DNA of 64,000 nt from Homalodisca vitripennis (lineage: Eukaryota; Arthropoda; Insecta; Hemiptera; Cicadellidae): positions 62,001-126,000 of the forward strand of contig NW_025777519.1 in the NCBI RefSeq assembly GCF_021130785.1, written 5' to 3'. The translations under genes were made by a program, and so were the position numbers. The first letter of the stretch is position 1; every line of letters begins with the position of its first letter. Of this stretch, positions 38,521 to 51,169 are shown piece after piece. The notes beneath the pieces were generated by a model. It did no database searches. It was not told where the DNA came from and saw only the letters and a list, made by a program, of their open reading frames with translations.

Positions 38521-38975
38521 AAAGTCGACGACGAAGAAGCTCAAAACGAAACATTTACATAGTTTCGACATCAGAGACACCTATAAATAGGTGAAGTGGT
38601 AGTCTCATTGTCTCATCAGGTGCACAATTGAGTGTACTACGGATGTGATAGACACGATCTCTGAGCACGGTGGAGCAATCAAATTTTCTACACACAACGT
38701 AGCTATGGTAGGAAGGGATGATTCAATTGAATTTTGAGTTTAGCTAAAGTTCACTTTCCTTTTATTGCGGCGCCTGGCATCTGACACTGTCTCAGACTTG
38801 ATTCCTTGAATCTGGAGTAAATGTTTCGTTTTGAGCTTCTTCGTCGTCGATTTTCTTTGCGTCTCTGCAGACGAACATGACTCCAGAATCCAGGAGTCAA
38901 GTCTGAGACAGTGTCAGATGCCAGACGCTGCAAGAAAAGGAAGGTAAACTTAAGCTAAACTCAACATTCAATTAG
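38521..38975. repeat. ~335-bp repeat, copy 2, rearranged head-to-tail and inverted
   Basis: On the minus strand, 38822-38725 is the tail of one unit (ending in the GCTAAACTC stretch) and is followed by 38716-38521, the head of the next unit. This is a head-to-tail junction. On the plus strand, 38818-38975 carries the second half of a unit in the opposite direction. It forms a strong inverted repeat with 38725-38822, whose shared core is CTGACACTGTCTCAGACTTG. Comparison with 31028-31366 gives a unit of roughly 335-340 bp. The arrangement suggests a former tandem array that was broken and partly inverted. Confidence 0.7.
38551..38650 (-). ncRNA. Candidate hammerhead ribozyme (stem III open)
   Basis: On the minus strand the order is GTA, then the hairpin GTACAC-TCAATT-GTGCAC (stem I, one mismatch), then CTGATGA at 38619-38613. 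A long stem II follows, opening GACA and closing TGTC, with inner pairs GAGA/TCTC and CACCTA/TAGGTG. It ends with GAAA at 38566-38563 and C. These are the invariant elements of the hammerhead fold: CUGANGA, a G-C pair opening stem II, GAAA, and a NUH cleavage triplet (here GUA). Stem III would be GT/AC plus ACAT/ATGT across a small internal loop, which is weak. The core, stem II closure and stem I are seen; activity is inference. The sister copy at 31028 has lost core bases. Confidence 0.5.
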
Positions 38976-38999
38976 GATATGTTTGTTTAAAACATGTAC

Positions 39000-41900
39000 A
39001 CAAAAAGCAAAAAGATTTACATATATTAAGTATTTAACTTCTTTTTGGTCAAAATGCAACATGAAATATTGCCAATATACAACTGCAAATATTGATTACT
39101 AAGTCTAAAAGACCAACAAAAACAAAATTATCTTTTACACATGGGCTGTAACATACACATAAGGTAATAGTCCATATTTAAGCACTATTTCAAGTCATAT
39201 AGATGTTCCAATCACAGAATAAACATGACCGGCTCCCCTCCTGAAGATATATGTTAATCATTCCAGCGGTGTTAATTAGTTATTAAGATCCCATATATCT
39301 TAACCTATGCACTCATTGGTCCATTTGACCCCCTTTCGTAATTACTAGTGTAGACAGGACATAATCCACAAACCGTTTTGTCTCTAGAGTTATAGTTAAA
39401 ATATTTATGTACATACAATTTGATCTTCATATCCCCATAGCTGTTATATAGTATTCTAACCCGTAATCCTGATCCTCACAAATGAGCTTGTGCCCACGCC
39501 AACACCAACGATGTCATGCTCTGAGTTGTCCCAGTCACATTATCTGAAATTTGTTCTTCTTCGCTGTGTATTTTGTGTCAACCATATTAATTGGTATAGT
39601 ATAAAAAACCAATTTTACTAATAATTGGCTTGTTATTTACAAAAAATTTAGCTTTCAGATATTATTTAGGGCTTTTTATGTAATAGTATTGCAAATTTAC
39701 TGGAGGTTAAGAATAGGCAAATTTAGTTTAAAATTATCCGTTTCTTATTATCCGTTAGGTTCCGTTTCTTTTAGAAGGATGTTAACTTTATCTTAAAGTT
39801 TATCAAAAGCAAATGGAGTAGCATGCAATAAAACAATCTTGCAAACGTTATGCTTGCAGCAAACTTGATTTTCTCAGACAGCAACAAATGCTTCTGTTTG
39901 AAACTTATAGCTAAGAATATGGTGCTGCTTCTTCTCTGTGAAAGTTTATGTTACAGATGAGAGAAGATATTATGAAACATTAAAGTTTTCTTAGTTTAAT
40001 ATCACTTTGTTAGTTGTAGTAGTAATTTATTTAAGCATTATTTTAATTTTCATTTAAAAATATGCATTTTATTTTACTATATAACTAATTAGATAAACAG
40101 TTTGCTAAACGAACAAGATGGTATATTTTCATTTTGAAGTTATAGTTGTTTTTATAAAATTATAAAATAATTTACAGACTAGTTTTAATACTTCATTACT
40201 CTATAAATAATAAAGAAGACCTTTTACAGTGTTAAGAAGTTAAAGTTAAAAATGTTTTTGACAGAAGTTTTATGAGCGGTAACGAGCTTAATGAAGAGCT
40301 TGTGTATAATTAAACAGGTTCACTCTACGACAAGTCTCTGTTGACTTAGCGATGTTGGCTTAAGCTCAGTCTCTTGTCGCAGTTCTTAGGAAATAAGAAA
40401 ACTGAATAAATTTACGACAGAAATAATACCTTTTAATTGGATTAAAACAATGTAAATAAAATATAATGATCTTACTATTAATTAATGGAAGGTAAAAAAA
40501 TGTTTAAAATGTACACTTTTGAACATTGAAATACCTGTAACTTTGATTTGAATTAAAAAATATTATTTTGAAGCTTAATATTTGGTGTTAAGTCTATTTG
40601 GTAAAATGCTTTAAAATGCAAAAAAAATCAAAGATTTGGTTTAAAACCTAATAATCTCACATATATAAGATTATATTATAAGTAAAAGTTGTGGAATGTA
40701 CGTCCCAATATTTTACATATTGGACTTTATTAACATAGCTTTATAAGGCCTGTAGAAACTTTTCATTTCACTTTTAAGTAAAGATTAAACAGAAGCTGAA
40801 GGCTCAATAATGTTTATTTAGTGTAAGAGATGTTTTTCTCCTATCAGAATACGATAAACTCAAAATTGGTCAAGGTGATACATTTTCTTCTCGTCTCTAT
40901 TTATGTAAATTATGTACATAAATATGAACTGTAAGAAAATTAGATTAACACATTACGCTTAATTATTACTTTCTTGAAATACAGTCATATGAAATAGATC
41001 GGACAGATCACAATACCATTGTCCCAGACTGTACCAGACAGGTTACGTCCGGTCTCTTGTTACCACGCCTTTGTTGTGGTGTCTCTTGTTAGGGAAGGGT
41101 CACTCTGTTCACGTAGCCTGTCGGTAACAATCCCTTCGTATAAACAATACAAAAATTTTCTGAGACTGGGAAGGAGTTCCTAATAAAGCAATTGAAAAAC
41201 TTATATAAAATTTACTTTTACAATGAAAAATTACAATTTCCCTTAATTTTAATTACTAAACGTGCGGAGGCCTGACAAAAAACTTACATAGTTTTGTGGT
41301 AGATAAAGGAGATATTCAAAACTTTGCGAATAACTATTTATTTTAAGCTAAACAGTTTTATCGTTTATAGTTCGTGTTTGCCACATGGGGTAAAGCTTAA
41401 TGAACTCTCTTTTAGAAGATTGCAAGTATTGAAAAAGCTTGAAAAATCTCTAGGTTTTCATTGAAAAGTGTATTACCAAAACCATCAAAGTCTTTCCAAT
41501 AAAATTATTCTTCATAACTTCAGGCTTCAATTTGTCATAACTAATAGTACTTATTGTTATTAAACTACGTAAATAATGTCGTCTGACGAGAGCCAATAGG
41601 TCCTCTTGAAGCGTTTAAGTTAACATGTCCATGGTTGAGATGGGGGTAGGGATAATTCACTGGTCTATAGAGAACAAACCAGCATCTCAGTAATTTTTTG
41701 CAACTAGAGAATTATATGGGTAGATCTGCATGTTGTAGATCCATACGAAATGTAAGTAGGTACGATCTTACTAATTTATAACTCTGGATTTTTATTTTTA
41801 TCAATGACATTTAATTGTTGGATTAATATTTTGGAGCTCTTATGCATATCACTATAACAAGTATAAAAAAGTGCAATATTTAATAAGTGGTTCAGTCAAA

Positions 41901-42100
41901 GACTGAAAAAATATGTTTGCAGAACTTAATCAATACGAGACAATGTACAACCTCTTGTACCAGGATGTTAATCATATGTATTGGTCCCTAATAATTTACG
42001 ATAATGAGCTGTCAAATCAAGTTGGCGGCGGCCAACGCCTATGAAATATAGGCGCAACACCTGCGCGTAATTCTTAACATGTAAGTTCTATCACTCGCCT
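39000..42100. other. AT-rich interval without recognised gene
   Basis: No protein or RNA gene recognised. There are GC-richer spots at about 39470-39545 and 41000-41130 and a small palindromic patch near 42025-42065. Confidence 0.5.
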
Positions 42101-42105
42101 TTTCT

Positions 42106-42473
42106 AATTCAGAGGTTTTTGAATTTTGATATCAACGTGTTATCATATAATTATAACAAATTTTTCATTTGGCAATCTATAGAAATCCTCCTTGGACTAG
42201 CAACGGAGACGGAGCTTTAAATATATTGGATCTTTATACTTAGAATCATAGCAAAGGCAGACGAACTGTCAATACGATTTCAATAAGGGTAATTCAGAGG
42301 TTTTTGAATTTTGATATCAACGTGTTATCATATAACAGTGAACAACTGTTTCATTAGGCAATCTATAGACATCCTCCTAGGACTAGGAAAGGAGACTGAG
42401 CTTTAAATCTCTTGGATCTTTATACTTAGAATTATAGGGAAGACGAACGAACGGTGAATACGATTTAAATAAG
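42106..42473 (+). repeat. Tandem duplication of a 185-bp unit
   Basis: Both units begin AATTCAGAGGTTTTTGAATT, at 42106 and 42291, and run to about 42290 and 42473. They differ by scattered substitutions and short indels, so the duplication is not recent. No coding content. Confidence 0.9.
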
Positions 42474-42479
42474 GCTATA

Positions 42480-44515
42480 TCGGGTACTTAGTAAATTATG
42501 TTGAGAGTGTATTAATTTATAGAATAAGCATTTAGCCAATGAATTACTGCCTTATGTATGGATGGTTGACTTTTCTAACTAGACATAAATGCTTGTGAAT
42601 AATCATACGAGATCATATATCCTTGGTTTAGCGCCTCCAGGAATGATTTTCTTGATTTCATTATTTTAAGAAAAATAAAAATAAATTCATGCTTGATTTG
42701 GAAAATTTTTTTAGATTATATTAATCATGACTATTTACGCAATACTCAAAGTAAATCAAAGAAATGTATATCTCTTTAGCTATATGCCTGATTTTTCTGT
42801 TGTTGTTTACATACCAAAATATTTACATAAATAATGTCTAAAATATCTATCATCTTTGTACTTGGGCTTTGGAAATGCTCTATCTTCATTCTGAAAAAGT
42901 TATATTTCGTTGGTCATTAAGATTTCTAAAAATTATCTTCCTATGTTAACTTCCACGTTGTGAAAATTAATTAGTACGTGCCCGTTTTTAATGAAGAAAA
43001 ATGTTTTTTTATAAAAGTGACGCGTATGAAAATTCAATTTAGCTCATTTCAATCTAGTCATTATCCCGTAAAAAAATTACATATGTACTATTTTCAAAAT
43101 AATATATACCAAACTCTGGTGGAAAAGGCATCTTAAAAGTATTTTTCAGCTTGCAATACACACAACCCAGTATGTAGTAACTTAATTTTAGTGTGATTTT
43201 TATTACAATTTATTATAGCTAAATTAAACATTGACACAAATCACCATAAAATGTCTAAATTCACTCAAATGGAATAGTTCTAGATTATTCATTAGGTATA
43301 AAACAGAGATAAATATTATCTTTTAAAGTTTCCTTTCTATTCAGTTGTCTCAAATATAATCTTAAGTAATGGACATTGATGCGTAGCGAATCTGTGAGTT
43401 CTCATTCTACGATAGAATTTATTATGCATTACAGACGCAGCTTAGAGAAGGGCTTTAGTTTATAACATCTCTTCATTCCCCTTATCACACCATTCCCTTA
43501 TTGAACTGATTCAATTAACTTTTTATTAGTTCTTTTACAGAAGAAAGTCACCGTTACTCACAAAAGTTAAAATTAAATTTGAAATTAGTTGATATCTGCT
43601 AAACTAAAGATGGAATCAGTGCTGAAAATGTAGAGCAGAAAGGTGAGATGAATTTAATAACATTTAATGAGAATTACTTTGACACAAGACGGTGATAGTG
43701 TGTGTGAGTAGTCACGAAATGAACGTTTCTCACTTTGAGACTGTTTCGTTGTATATTTAGTAGTCTATTTCGTAAACGAAATTCTACAAAATTATCTTAG
43801 TAAGATGTATTACAAAAGTTTATGTCATGAGTAACTTTATCAATGTTTCTTAACCTCGTTATCAATTTGCAAGATACGTTACTTGAAAAGGCACTAAAAC
43901 AATATATTTTGAATTTAAACAACTTTAAAAGTGGAAGATTGATGATTTTCAAATAAAAAATAACATCAGTGAAGAATGTAGAATTTGTACGTCGTGTATG
44001 CAATATTAGAATAATCTTAATTTAATTATATCGTTCATAAAAAAATCTTGAAATAGTAATCTAAAAGTGAAGGTACATTTAACCATATCCTATTCTAGAT
44101 TTAATGAGAACATTAATGGCTTTCTGAGTTCAATTCCTTCTTCATATATCCCCATGACTAACAAGCTTCACTAACGCTCAGCTACATCATACAGATAGAT
44201 GTTTACCATCATGAATATCGATATTTTTATGCATGAGTAAGTGGTTTTGTAAAATATATGGCTATAGCTTAAACCGATTTCGAGATATAATATAACCTAA
44301 TGCGGAGATTTAGTCTTCGGTAACTAGTGACAAGTATTTTGATATTACCTTTCTGGGCGGTTTGTAGGACCTTAATTACGTTATGTAACGTCTTTCGATA
44401 CTCCCTTGGATCGGTTTATATTATTAATAGGAACATTCAATATTCGTTGTTACTGTAGATGAATCAATGAGTTCTGAAAACGTAGTTAACTAAAGTAACG
44501 ATACAGAGTTTATTA
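42480..44515. other. AT-rich interval without recognised gene
   Basis: No gene or mobile element recognised. The minus-strand open frame at 43797-44003 has no domain and lies in AT-rich sequence. Confidence 0.5.
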
Positions 44516-44517
44516 TA

Positions 44518-44900
44518 CAGGATGAAAATTAAGTCTGGAACCTCTTTTTAAATTTTTGAACCACAATAGAAAGAAATACCAAAGTTCACACGTGCTTACT
44601 GGTGATAGTAACGCACACATCTGCCCAATTACCGACCAGATAATCCCTTTGGGGGACGGTCCACAAGGAGTCACACAAAATTCTTAAATAGCAGCATAGG
44701 TCAAGTTTGGTATCAAATTAAAGGTCAAATTTAAGAATTTTGTGTAACTCCTTGTGGACCGTCCCCCAAAGGGATTATCTGGTCGGTAATTGGGCAGATG
44801 TGTGCGTTACTATCACCAGTAAGCAAGTGTAAACTTTGGTATTTCTTTCTATTGTGGTTCAAAAGTTAAAAAAGAGGTTCCAGACTTAACTGTTACCCTG
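44518..44900. mobile_element. Foldback MITE of Tc1/mariner type
   Basis: A 383-bp element, almost wholly palindromic. The left arm is 44518-44689 (172 bp), the loop 44690-44728 (39 bases) and the right arm 44729-44900 (172 bp). The arms match with only a few differences. Ends are CAGG and CCTG, and TA stands on both sides, as in Tc1/mariner insertions. There is no coding capacity; movement would need a transposase from elsewhere. If transcribed, it would fold into a long double-stranded RNA suitable for Dicer. Confidence 0.9.
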
Positions 44901-44904
44901 TAAA

Positions 44905-46300
44905 CCAGAGGGAATAAACTATATTTGTCTACACAAACTATTACGCAATCAGCCCATATAGTTGTGTTGGCCTCTAAATGCAGAAATTCGATTATTTCGA
45001 AGAGGTTTTGGAGTAGAAGGTAAACTCCAATGACCATCAATTGTTTAAGGAAAATTGGAAATTGCATTAACAAACTGATTCCTAAGATAACCATGTTACT
45101 TATCGAAAACGCGTTCTAAAACTTAGTAAAAATTAGTAACATATATGATAAGAAACTCACTCTACTTTCACATTATCGGTATGTTAAATGTTTGGGAATT
45201 TATTGAATGCCATGTCACCGCTTTTGCGAATTTATTTTATACATCGTACCAGAATGATCTACTGAATATTGAGTGTTGAAACTAATTATCTGTTATTGGC
45301 CAAGATCTTTTAGGTAAACGACAAAAAATTGTATAAGTTGGCAGTCAAGTTAAAGATAGCAGAGGGACACTTTGGCTCACTTGGCAACAATTTTAACTGG
45401 GGAGTCTAACTACGGTTACATGGAGATAAAGTGTATACGCTTGGTAACATTCATCTTTCTACTCACTCTATCTCTCTTTCCCACTCACAACAGCAGGAGC
45501 TGTCAACGTTTTCATGGAACATGTGTGCAAAATAACGCTATAGAAATATGACGTGTTCAAATAATGCAAATTGTGTTTAAAATACTATCTATAGCTATTT
45601 TTATTGTTCCGCACCCAGATAATCATTATAAATAATAAACTTTATCGGTTAAAACTAAAACGGAATTACTTGTTAAAAACTTTATTAATAATATTTTACA
45701 TACAAGTTTTTATTATTTTCAGATTGTTAAATAATATATAAAAGACTCAAAATATATGCATAAGTTATATATTAACAGGCCAAACAAAGTGTCGAGTAAA
45801 ATTTTAATTGAAGTTGTGTACAAGCTTTCAAGTTTACTACATGTCCTACAATGATAAATATACTAATGCCATCCGAATAAGGCAAATGTCAGTTTGGTTA
45901 TAAGTTTATTTATTATTTAACACAATTTGTCTTAATCTATAATACAAATATACATACAGACAAAATTCCCTATTATAATCAAAGCTGTATTAGTAATATT
46001 GAATATTAGTCGTAAAAGAATACACAAGAACTCATAATAAAATAAATAAAATTGTCAAATTAAAATAATTAACCTGCCTAGTCCAACCTGCATATTAAAA
46101 GTACTCTAGATAAAAATGCACGCTGCTGTTCGTCTAATCAAAAGAAAGTGAAAATGATTTCATCTTAAAACTTTTCAATCATAGCATGCTTTGTTAGAAG
46201 AAATACGCTATAGGTATTTCAATTGTACAGAGAAATTTTATTACTATCTTTCAAATAATACTGCCAGTGAAATACATAAATTAAAGGCGCAAATTTACTT
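44905..46300. other. AT-rich interval without recognised gene
   Basis: No gene or RNA recognised. Confidence 0.5.
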
Positions 46301-46304
46301 TCGT

Positions 46305-46900
46305 GAGGGGAGTAATATTTTAAGCGCTCTTGCACATGCACTCACAGCTCTAATGGTCGGGTTGTCCTGTCAATCATCGACGGTATCTCACCAGATGGAT
46401 TACGGACCCTTGCCCACCCAAGCTCTCTCACACATGCAATCACAGCTCTAATGGTCGGGTTGCCCTGTCAATCATCGACTGTATCTCAAAAGAGGGATTA
46501 CGGACCCTTGCCTATCCAAGCACTCCCGTACATGTACTCACAGCTCTAATGATCGGGTTGCCCTGTTAATCATAGACTGTATCTCACCAGTGGGATTAGG
46601 GAATCTTGCCTACTCAAGCACTCCTGTACATGTACTCACAGCTCTAATGATAGGGTTGCCCTGTTAATCATAGACTGTATCTCACCAGTGAGATTAGGGA
46701 ATCTTGCCTACTCAAGCACTCCTGTACATGTACTCACAGCTCTAATGATCGGGTTGCCCTGTTAATCATAGACTGTATCTCACCAGTGGGATTAGGGAAT
46801 CTTGCCTACTCAAGCACTCCTGTACATGTACTCACAGCTCTAATGTTCGGCATCCTCTGCCAATTTTCTTCATTGATTCACAGCTCTAATAGTCGCTTTA
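46305..46900 (+). repeat. 98-bp satellite or minisatellite array
   Basis: The anchor CACAGCTCTAAT recurs at 46343, 46441, 46539, 46637, 46735 and 46833, exactly 98 bases apart each time. It occurs once more at 46879 in a truncated unit. A partial unit precedes the first anchor. Adjacent units in the middle of the array differ at only one or two bases, while the outer units are more diverged, as expected when an array is homogenised from its centre. The open frames crossing it are accidental. Confidence 0.92.
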
Positions 46901-46929
46901 AACCGCCTACTGTATTCATAATGAGTAAT

Positions 46930-47990
46930 TTGTTTATTGACTCTTATTCTTCCGTTGTTTCATTAAATTACTATACTAAGTATAATCTGTATAACAAAAG
47001 GCAAAAGTGATTATAAAAAATACTATTTAATTGTAGAATGAGTGGTAATAAAGCCATTTGGGAGACTGGCATAATTATTTTGTGTTTGTTGTATAAATTA
47101 CCTCACTGTATGATTAAATGTAATTGAGAACTTGAAATATTGCATGCAATTTTATTCGTTTATGGTGAATGTCTAGTTCGGTGATGGTGTGTATGTCAAC
47201 CTATCGAATTTAGCTGAGCGTCATTGAAGCCTGTTAATCATGGAGATATCTCGACTTTTAAAAACATTAAATGTTACACTGTTTACAACCGGCCTGATTA
47301 TATTTTGGGGAATCCGAGTAACTATGTCGGCATTATAATATATTTCGGCTAAAACTGTCATTATCAGAACAATTCATACAAGGTAGAACTTTGTTTTATC
47401 GTTTCTACAACTCCAAATGAAACGGATATAAGTTATCTGGGGCGTACAATATTATTAAACCGTATGAATAATTCAAAGAACAGTTGCCTTCCTCAGATCA
47501 AGACTCTAAGCCGTTCCAAGAAGCTAACAATGGGGAAGAGAAGTTATTACTTCTGGAGCTTACTATGCTGTAAATATGTATCACTGTCCTTGTAGGCAAC
47601 TAAAAAACATTAACCCCGAAAGATATTCTACAAAATCTGACACGAATATGCTGCGTTTGGGTAGTAGATTAACCATAATAATATTGTAAAACAGATTATA
47701 TATTGCTTTCTAATTAACCTATAATAAAGAGAAGAGGTCAAATAATTTTGTGAATACGTGACAGTTAATTAATTAGTTCTACATATTTTACTTATACTAC
47801 AGCTCTTGAACTACGAATTTAAGAAAGTAGGTAAAAGCAGATAAATACTTAAAAGCTATTATACCTATAACTGTTCCAGGATGCTAAAAGTAAATAATTT
47901 ATGAAATACTTGTAGCGTATCCATCGTTGATCGTGGTATAACAATCATGGTATTGATAAATACGTTATTAAATTAGTAAACTACCATTAA
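46930..47990. other. AT-rich interval without recognised gene
   Basis: No gene or RNA recognised. Confidence 0.5.
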
Positions 47991-47991
47991 C

Positions 47992-48105
47992 TGGTACTCA
48001 GCAGAACTAATTTCTCCAGGGATGTCCCTTGTTGGTAGTTCGGTGTGACCACACGAGTTTATGCGAGAGTGCGTTATCTTTATTGTTTGGTATTTAGTTG
48101 TATGT
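47992..48105 (+). repeat. Conserved dispersed motif, copy 2 (partner at 10480)
   Basis: The first 66 bases match 10480-10545 with four visible substitutions. The similarity then becomes patchy for about another 45 bases. Conservation is much stronger in the first 66 bases than in the flanks. Confidence 0.7.
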
Positions 48106-51100
48106 ATATAAGTGAATATATTTATTTTATGATAGTTTTAACTACCATGTTCTTGAATTACTTAAAAAAATTCCATAATTAATCTACATATTTATAACGC
48201 ATAACTTAAAATAAAAGCATAGAGTGGTATAATTACTTTACTTGTTCATTAAAATAAAGTACTCCACTATGAAATAGAGTAAAGTTTATGTGTGTTATCT
48301 TTAATGTTCCGTGATGGTTGGGGACGTTTGTATTTTGATGCGGGTTTCCTTAATAAACAAAAAAACAAGTTATCATCTTTTAATAAGGCTGATAGTTAAT
48401 GAAGCATATTATGTGTGACGTGTAAAATTGTATTTGTTTTCGTCTGCCTGCAAATCTCTCCGTTTATCCGTTCGTAAGATACCTCCAAAACAGGAACACA
48501 GGTTTATCGGTCACTAAACCTTGGATAAAATCCAAGAATAAAATTGTAATCAACTCTCCAGGAACAAAAGTATGTTTGATTAATTATGCATGAGCAATGC
48601 TTAACTATTGAATACAACTATATCTCCGCCCATGAAACATGATTTAATTATTTGAAAATCATGTTTATAGTTTAAATTCAATTTAAAGATATTGATATCA
48701 CTATGAAAACTCAATTTTAATATAATCTCCATAAAATTTAGAAAATTGTTTTTTATTCATAGATTTGTCTCGTATGAATATTACTATTCAAACTCAAACT
48801 AAAACTAAAATACTCTTTTTCCTAAAGTAAAATTTGCTCATAAAAACTTAATAAAATGAAATGAAAGCTTCTTAAAATCAAATAACCAATCTCATTCAAA
48901 TTAAATGAATTGTTAAAGTTCTATTATGCACCTCGTGCTAAACTCGGAGTGTGGGATTTTGTCCAGTTCCGGTTATGTTCCGGCCAATTTTGAATTTAAA
49001 ATGGAACTTACAAAGTGAATTCTCATTGGTTTTCAAAATTGCAGCAATTAGTCACACAGAGTTTCAAATCTTAACAATTATAAAGATGAATTCAATCCTT
49101 TGTCAAAGCAGGAAAAAAAAACGAGTATCCTGCATGAAAGTTTGCTTTACGAAACAGGATTCCTTTCACTGAATTACTTCAATAAGTCTGCAATCTAGTC
49201 TTGCGCTACTGTTGTAAGTCCCTAAAAATCAATTGGGAAACTTTCGTCACACCCGGAACAGACCGACATAGATTCGCGACCTCTTACAACAGAAAAATCA
49301 GGCAGAAGTCGAAAAGCCCTGACTTACATATGCCTCCGTAATTAATGTTGTCATCACAGAGCTAAATCAATAGTCCAGCTGTACCAACAAATTAGCATTC
49401 AGCTTTTCTGATGTAAAAAAAAATCCAGCAATAGTAGGCCAAAAGAACCTGTACAACAAAGGCTTGACTCAAAATCGAACTACTATCAAGTAACATAAGC
49501 AGATTTTTCAAAGGGGTTCACCTCAATATTACTTATCGTCTGGCAATTTACTAAGTACTAAAACTCTCTATTTTCTTTTCTTATAGCTATGTCGCCCAAA
49601 CGCTACACATACTCGTTTGTAATTTTCCATAAACTTTATTTCTGGTTAAGAAACCAATTTCAATGAGTTTTTAAGTCATTCCATGTTATTTGTTTGAGAA
49701 TTACCTAAAAGTTTAATTTTTGTTTTATTAGTAACTATAACTGCAACACAAAAATTGTGGAGTAAATAAATTTTCATATAAAAAGTACAATGATTTGATA
49801 TTTTTAGGTGTGACATAGTAACACATTTAGCCTAATTATTTACTCAAATTCTGGAAGCATCTTGAGTGAAGTCTTTTATACATCAAATGATGTAGCGTAT
49901 GTATACCTCGCCATTAATCCTTAGTAAAAATATTAGGGGCAATGTTGTTTTATGCTACATGTGGTTTCTATAATTCGAAAATTACAAAGTGCAATATACA
50001 TAAGAAGAATTAAGAGGAGTAATGTGTACAATGATAAAGAATAATTATTTGAGAATTATATAATGTGAAAATAATATTCCAATAATAAATAAGGACATAT
50101 TGGTATCCGCAGTGGAATTGGCAAGAGAACGAGCAGCTCACTTTAAACACTGTATATTTATCCTAGCAGGAAATGCAGTGTTTGTTGTCACAATATTCCG
50201 ACTGTCTCTGTGATAAGTTACGTAATATTGTCCCGCCAAAAGCACTCAGTGTCAATTTTAGCCTTTTAACATATTTGTGTAACAGAACTACAGTATTCTT
50301 GGTTTTAAACGTCAGATGTTAAAATAAATCATTGCCTTAAAAACCATTGCCTGTGAACAGTACAGCTATTTAAATATTTATATTCAAACTACATCACAAT
50401 ATAATAATATTTTATACTTATATCAGCATATATAATACTTGGTAAGACTCGCCTTTAATAAAATTTAGATGGACTGTATACTTTCAAGTCCTTACACCCC
50501 ATATTGTAATACAGCGAGTTTAGACTACAATATCTTCGATTAATGTTGTATTATATTTTTCTTGAATATAATCCCTTCAATACGCTGTTTATTACCCTGT
50601 GATTTAGAATCCAACATTAATGATGACAATTAATTAAAGACATGATGAATATTGTTCATATAGCAAAGAATACATTCGGGTACGAGTAGCAGTGGTATGG
50701 CTTAACTTTTAACATGAAGTTAATGCAACGACTAAAGTATAAAGATTGCATGTCCCAAAGGAATAAGGCCGTCTAATTGGTATATGAGTATGTTCTACAC
50801 ATATTGTTCTGTTGTAGAATGTTATATATTAAGCAGCAAAGCACCTTGTGAAATTAAATTATATTTTTATCCATAATTTCGTTTGACACCCATTGCTTTT
50901 TTTCACAGTTACATTCAATTTGAAGTCTGTGTGATTAAATAATATACATAAACTATTGATGTAAGTACGATTTGGATAAGTGTTGAAAAATATACTCGTA
51001 TTAGTCACAACATTTTGAGTAAATAACTTAAAAAATTATGTAAATTACGGTTTTAAATCTAAAATATTCCTCATATGAATGCTAAATTACTGGATTTTTG

Positions 51101-51165
51101 AAAATAAAATTTTTTATAATATTTTAACTGGACTAATTGGGTAGGTCTATGAATTGTTTGTATGT
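48106..51165. other. AT-rich interval without recognised gene
   Basis: No gene or RNA recognised. A degenerate copy of the dispersed CCGTTTATCCG-type motif occurs at about 48440-48520. The reading frame at 48951-49172 carries no domain. Confidence 0.5.
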
Positions 51166-51169
51166 GTAC
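51166..51169. other. Target-site duplication GTAC, left copy
   Basis: GTAC directly precedes the left LTR and recurs at 61253-61256 directly after the right LTR. Four bases is the usual duplication length for Ty3/Gypsy integrases. Confidence 0.92.

Noticed and set aside
46191..46451. 86-codon plus-strand open frame
   Set aside because: It runs into the 98-bp satellite and is explained by the repeat.
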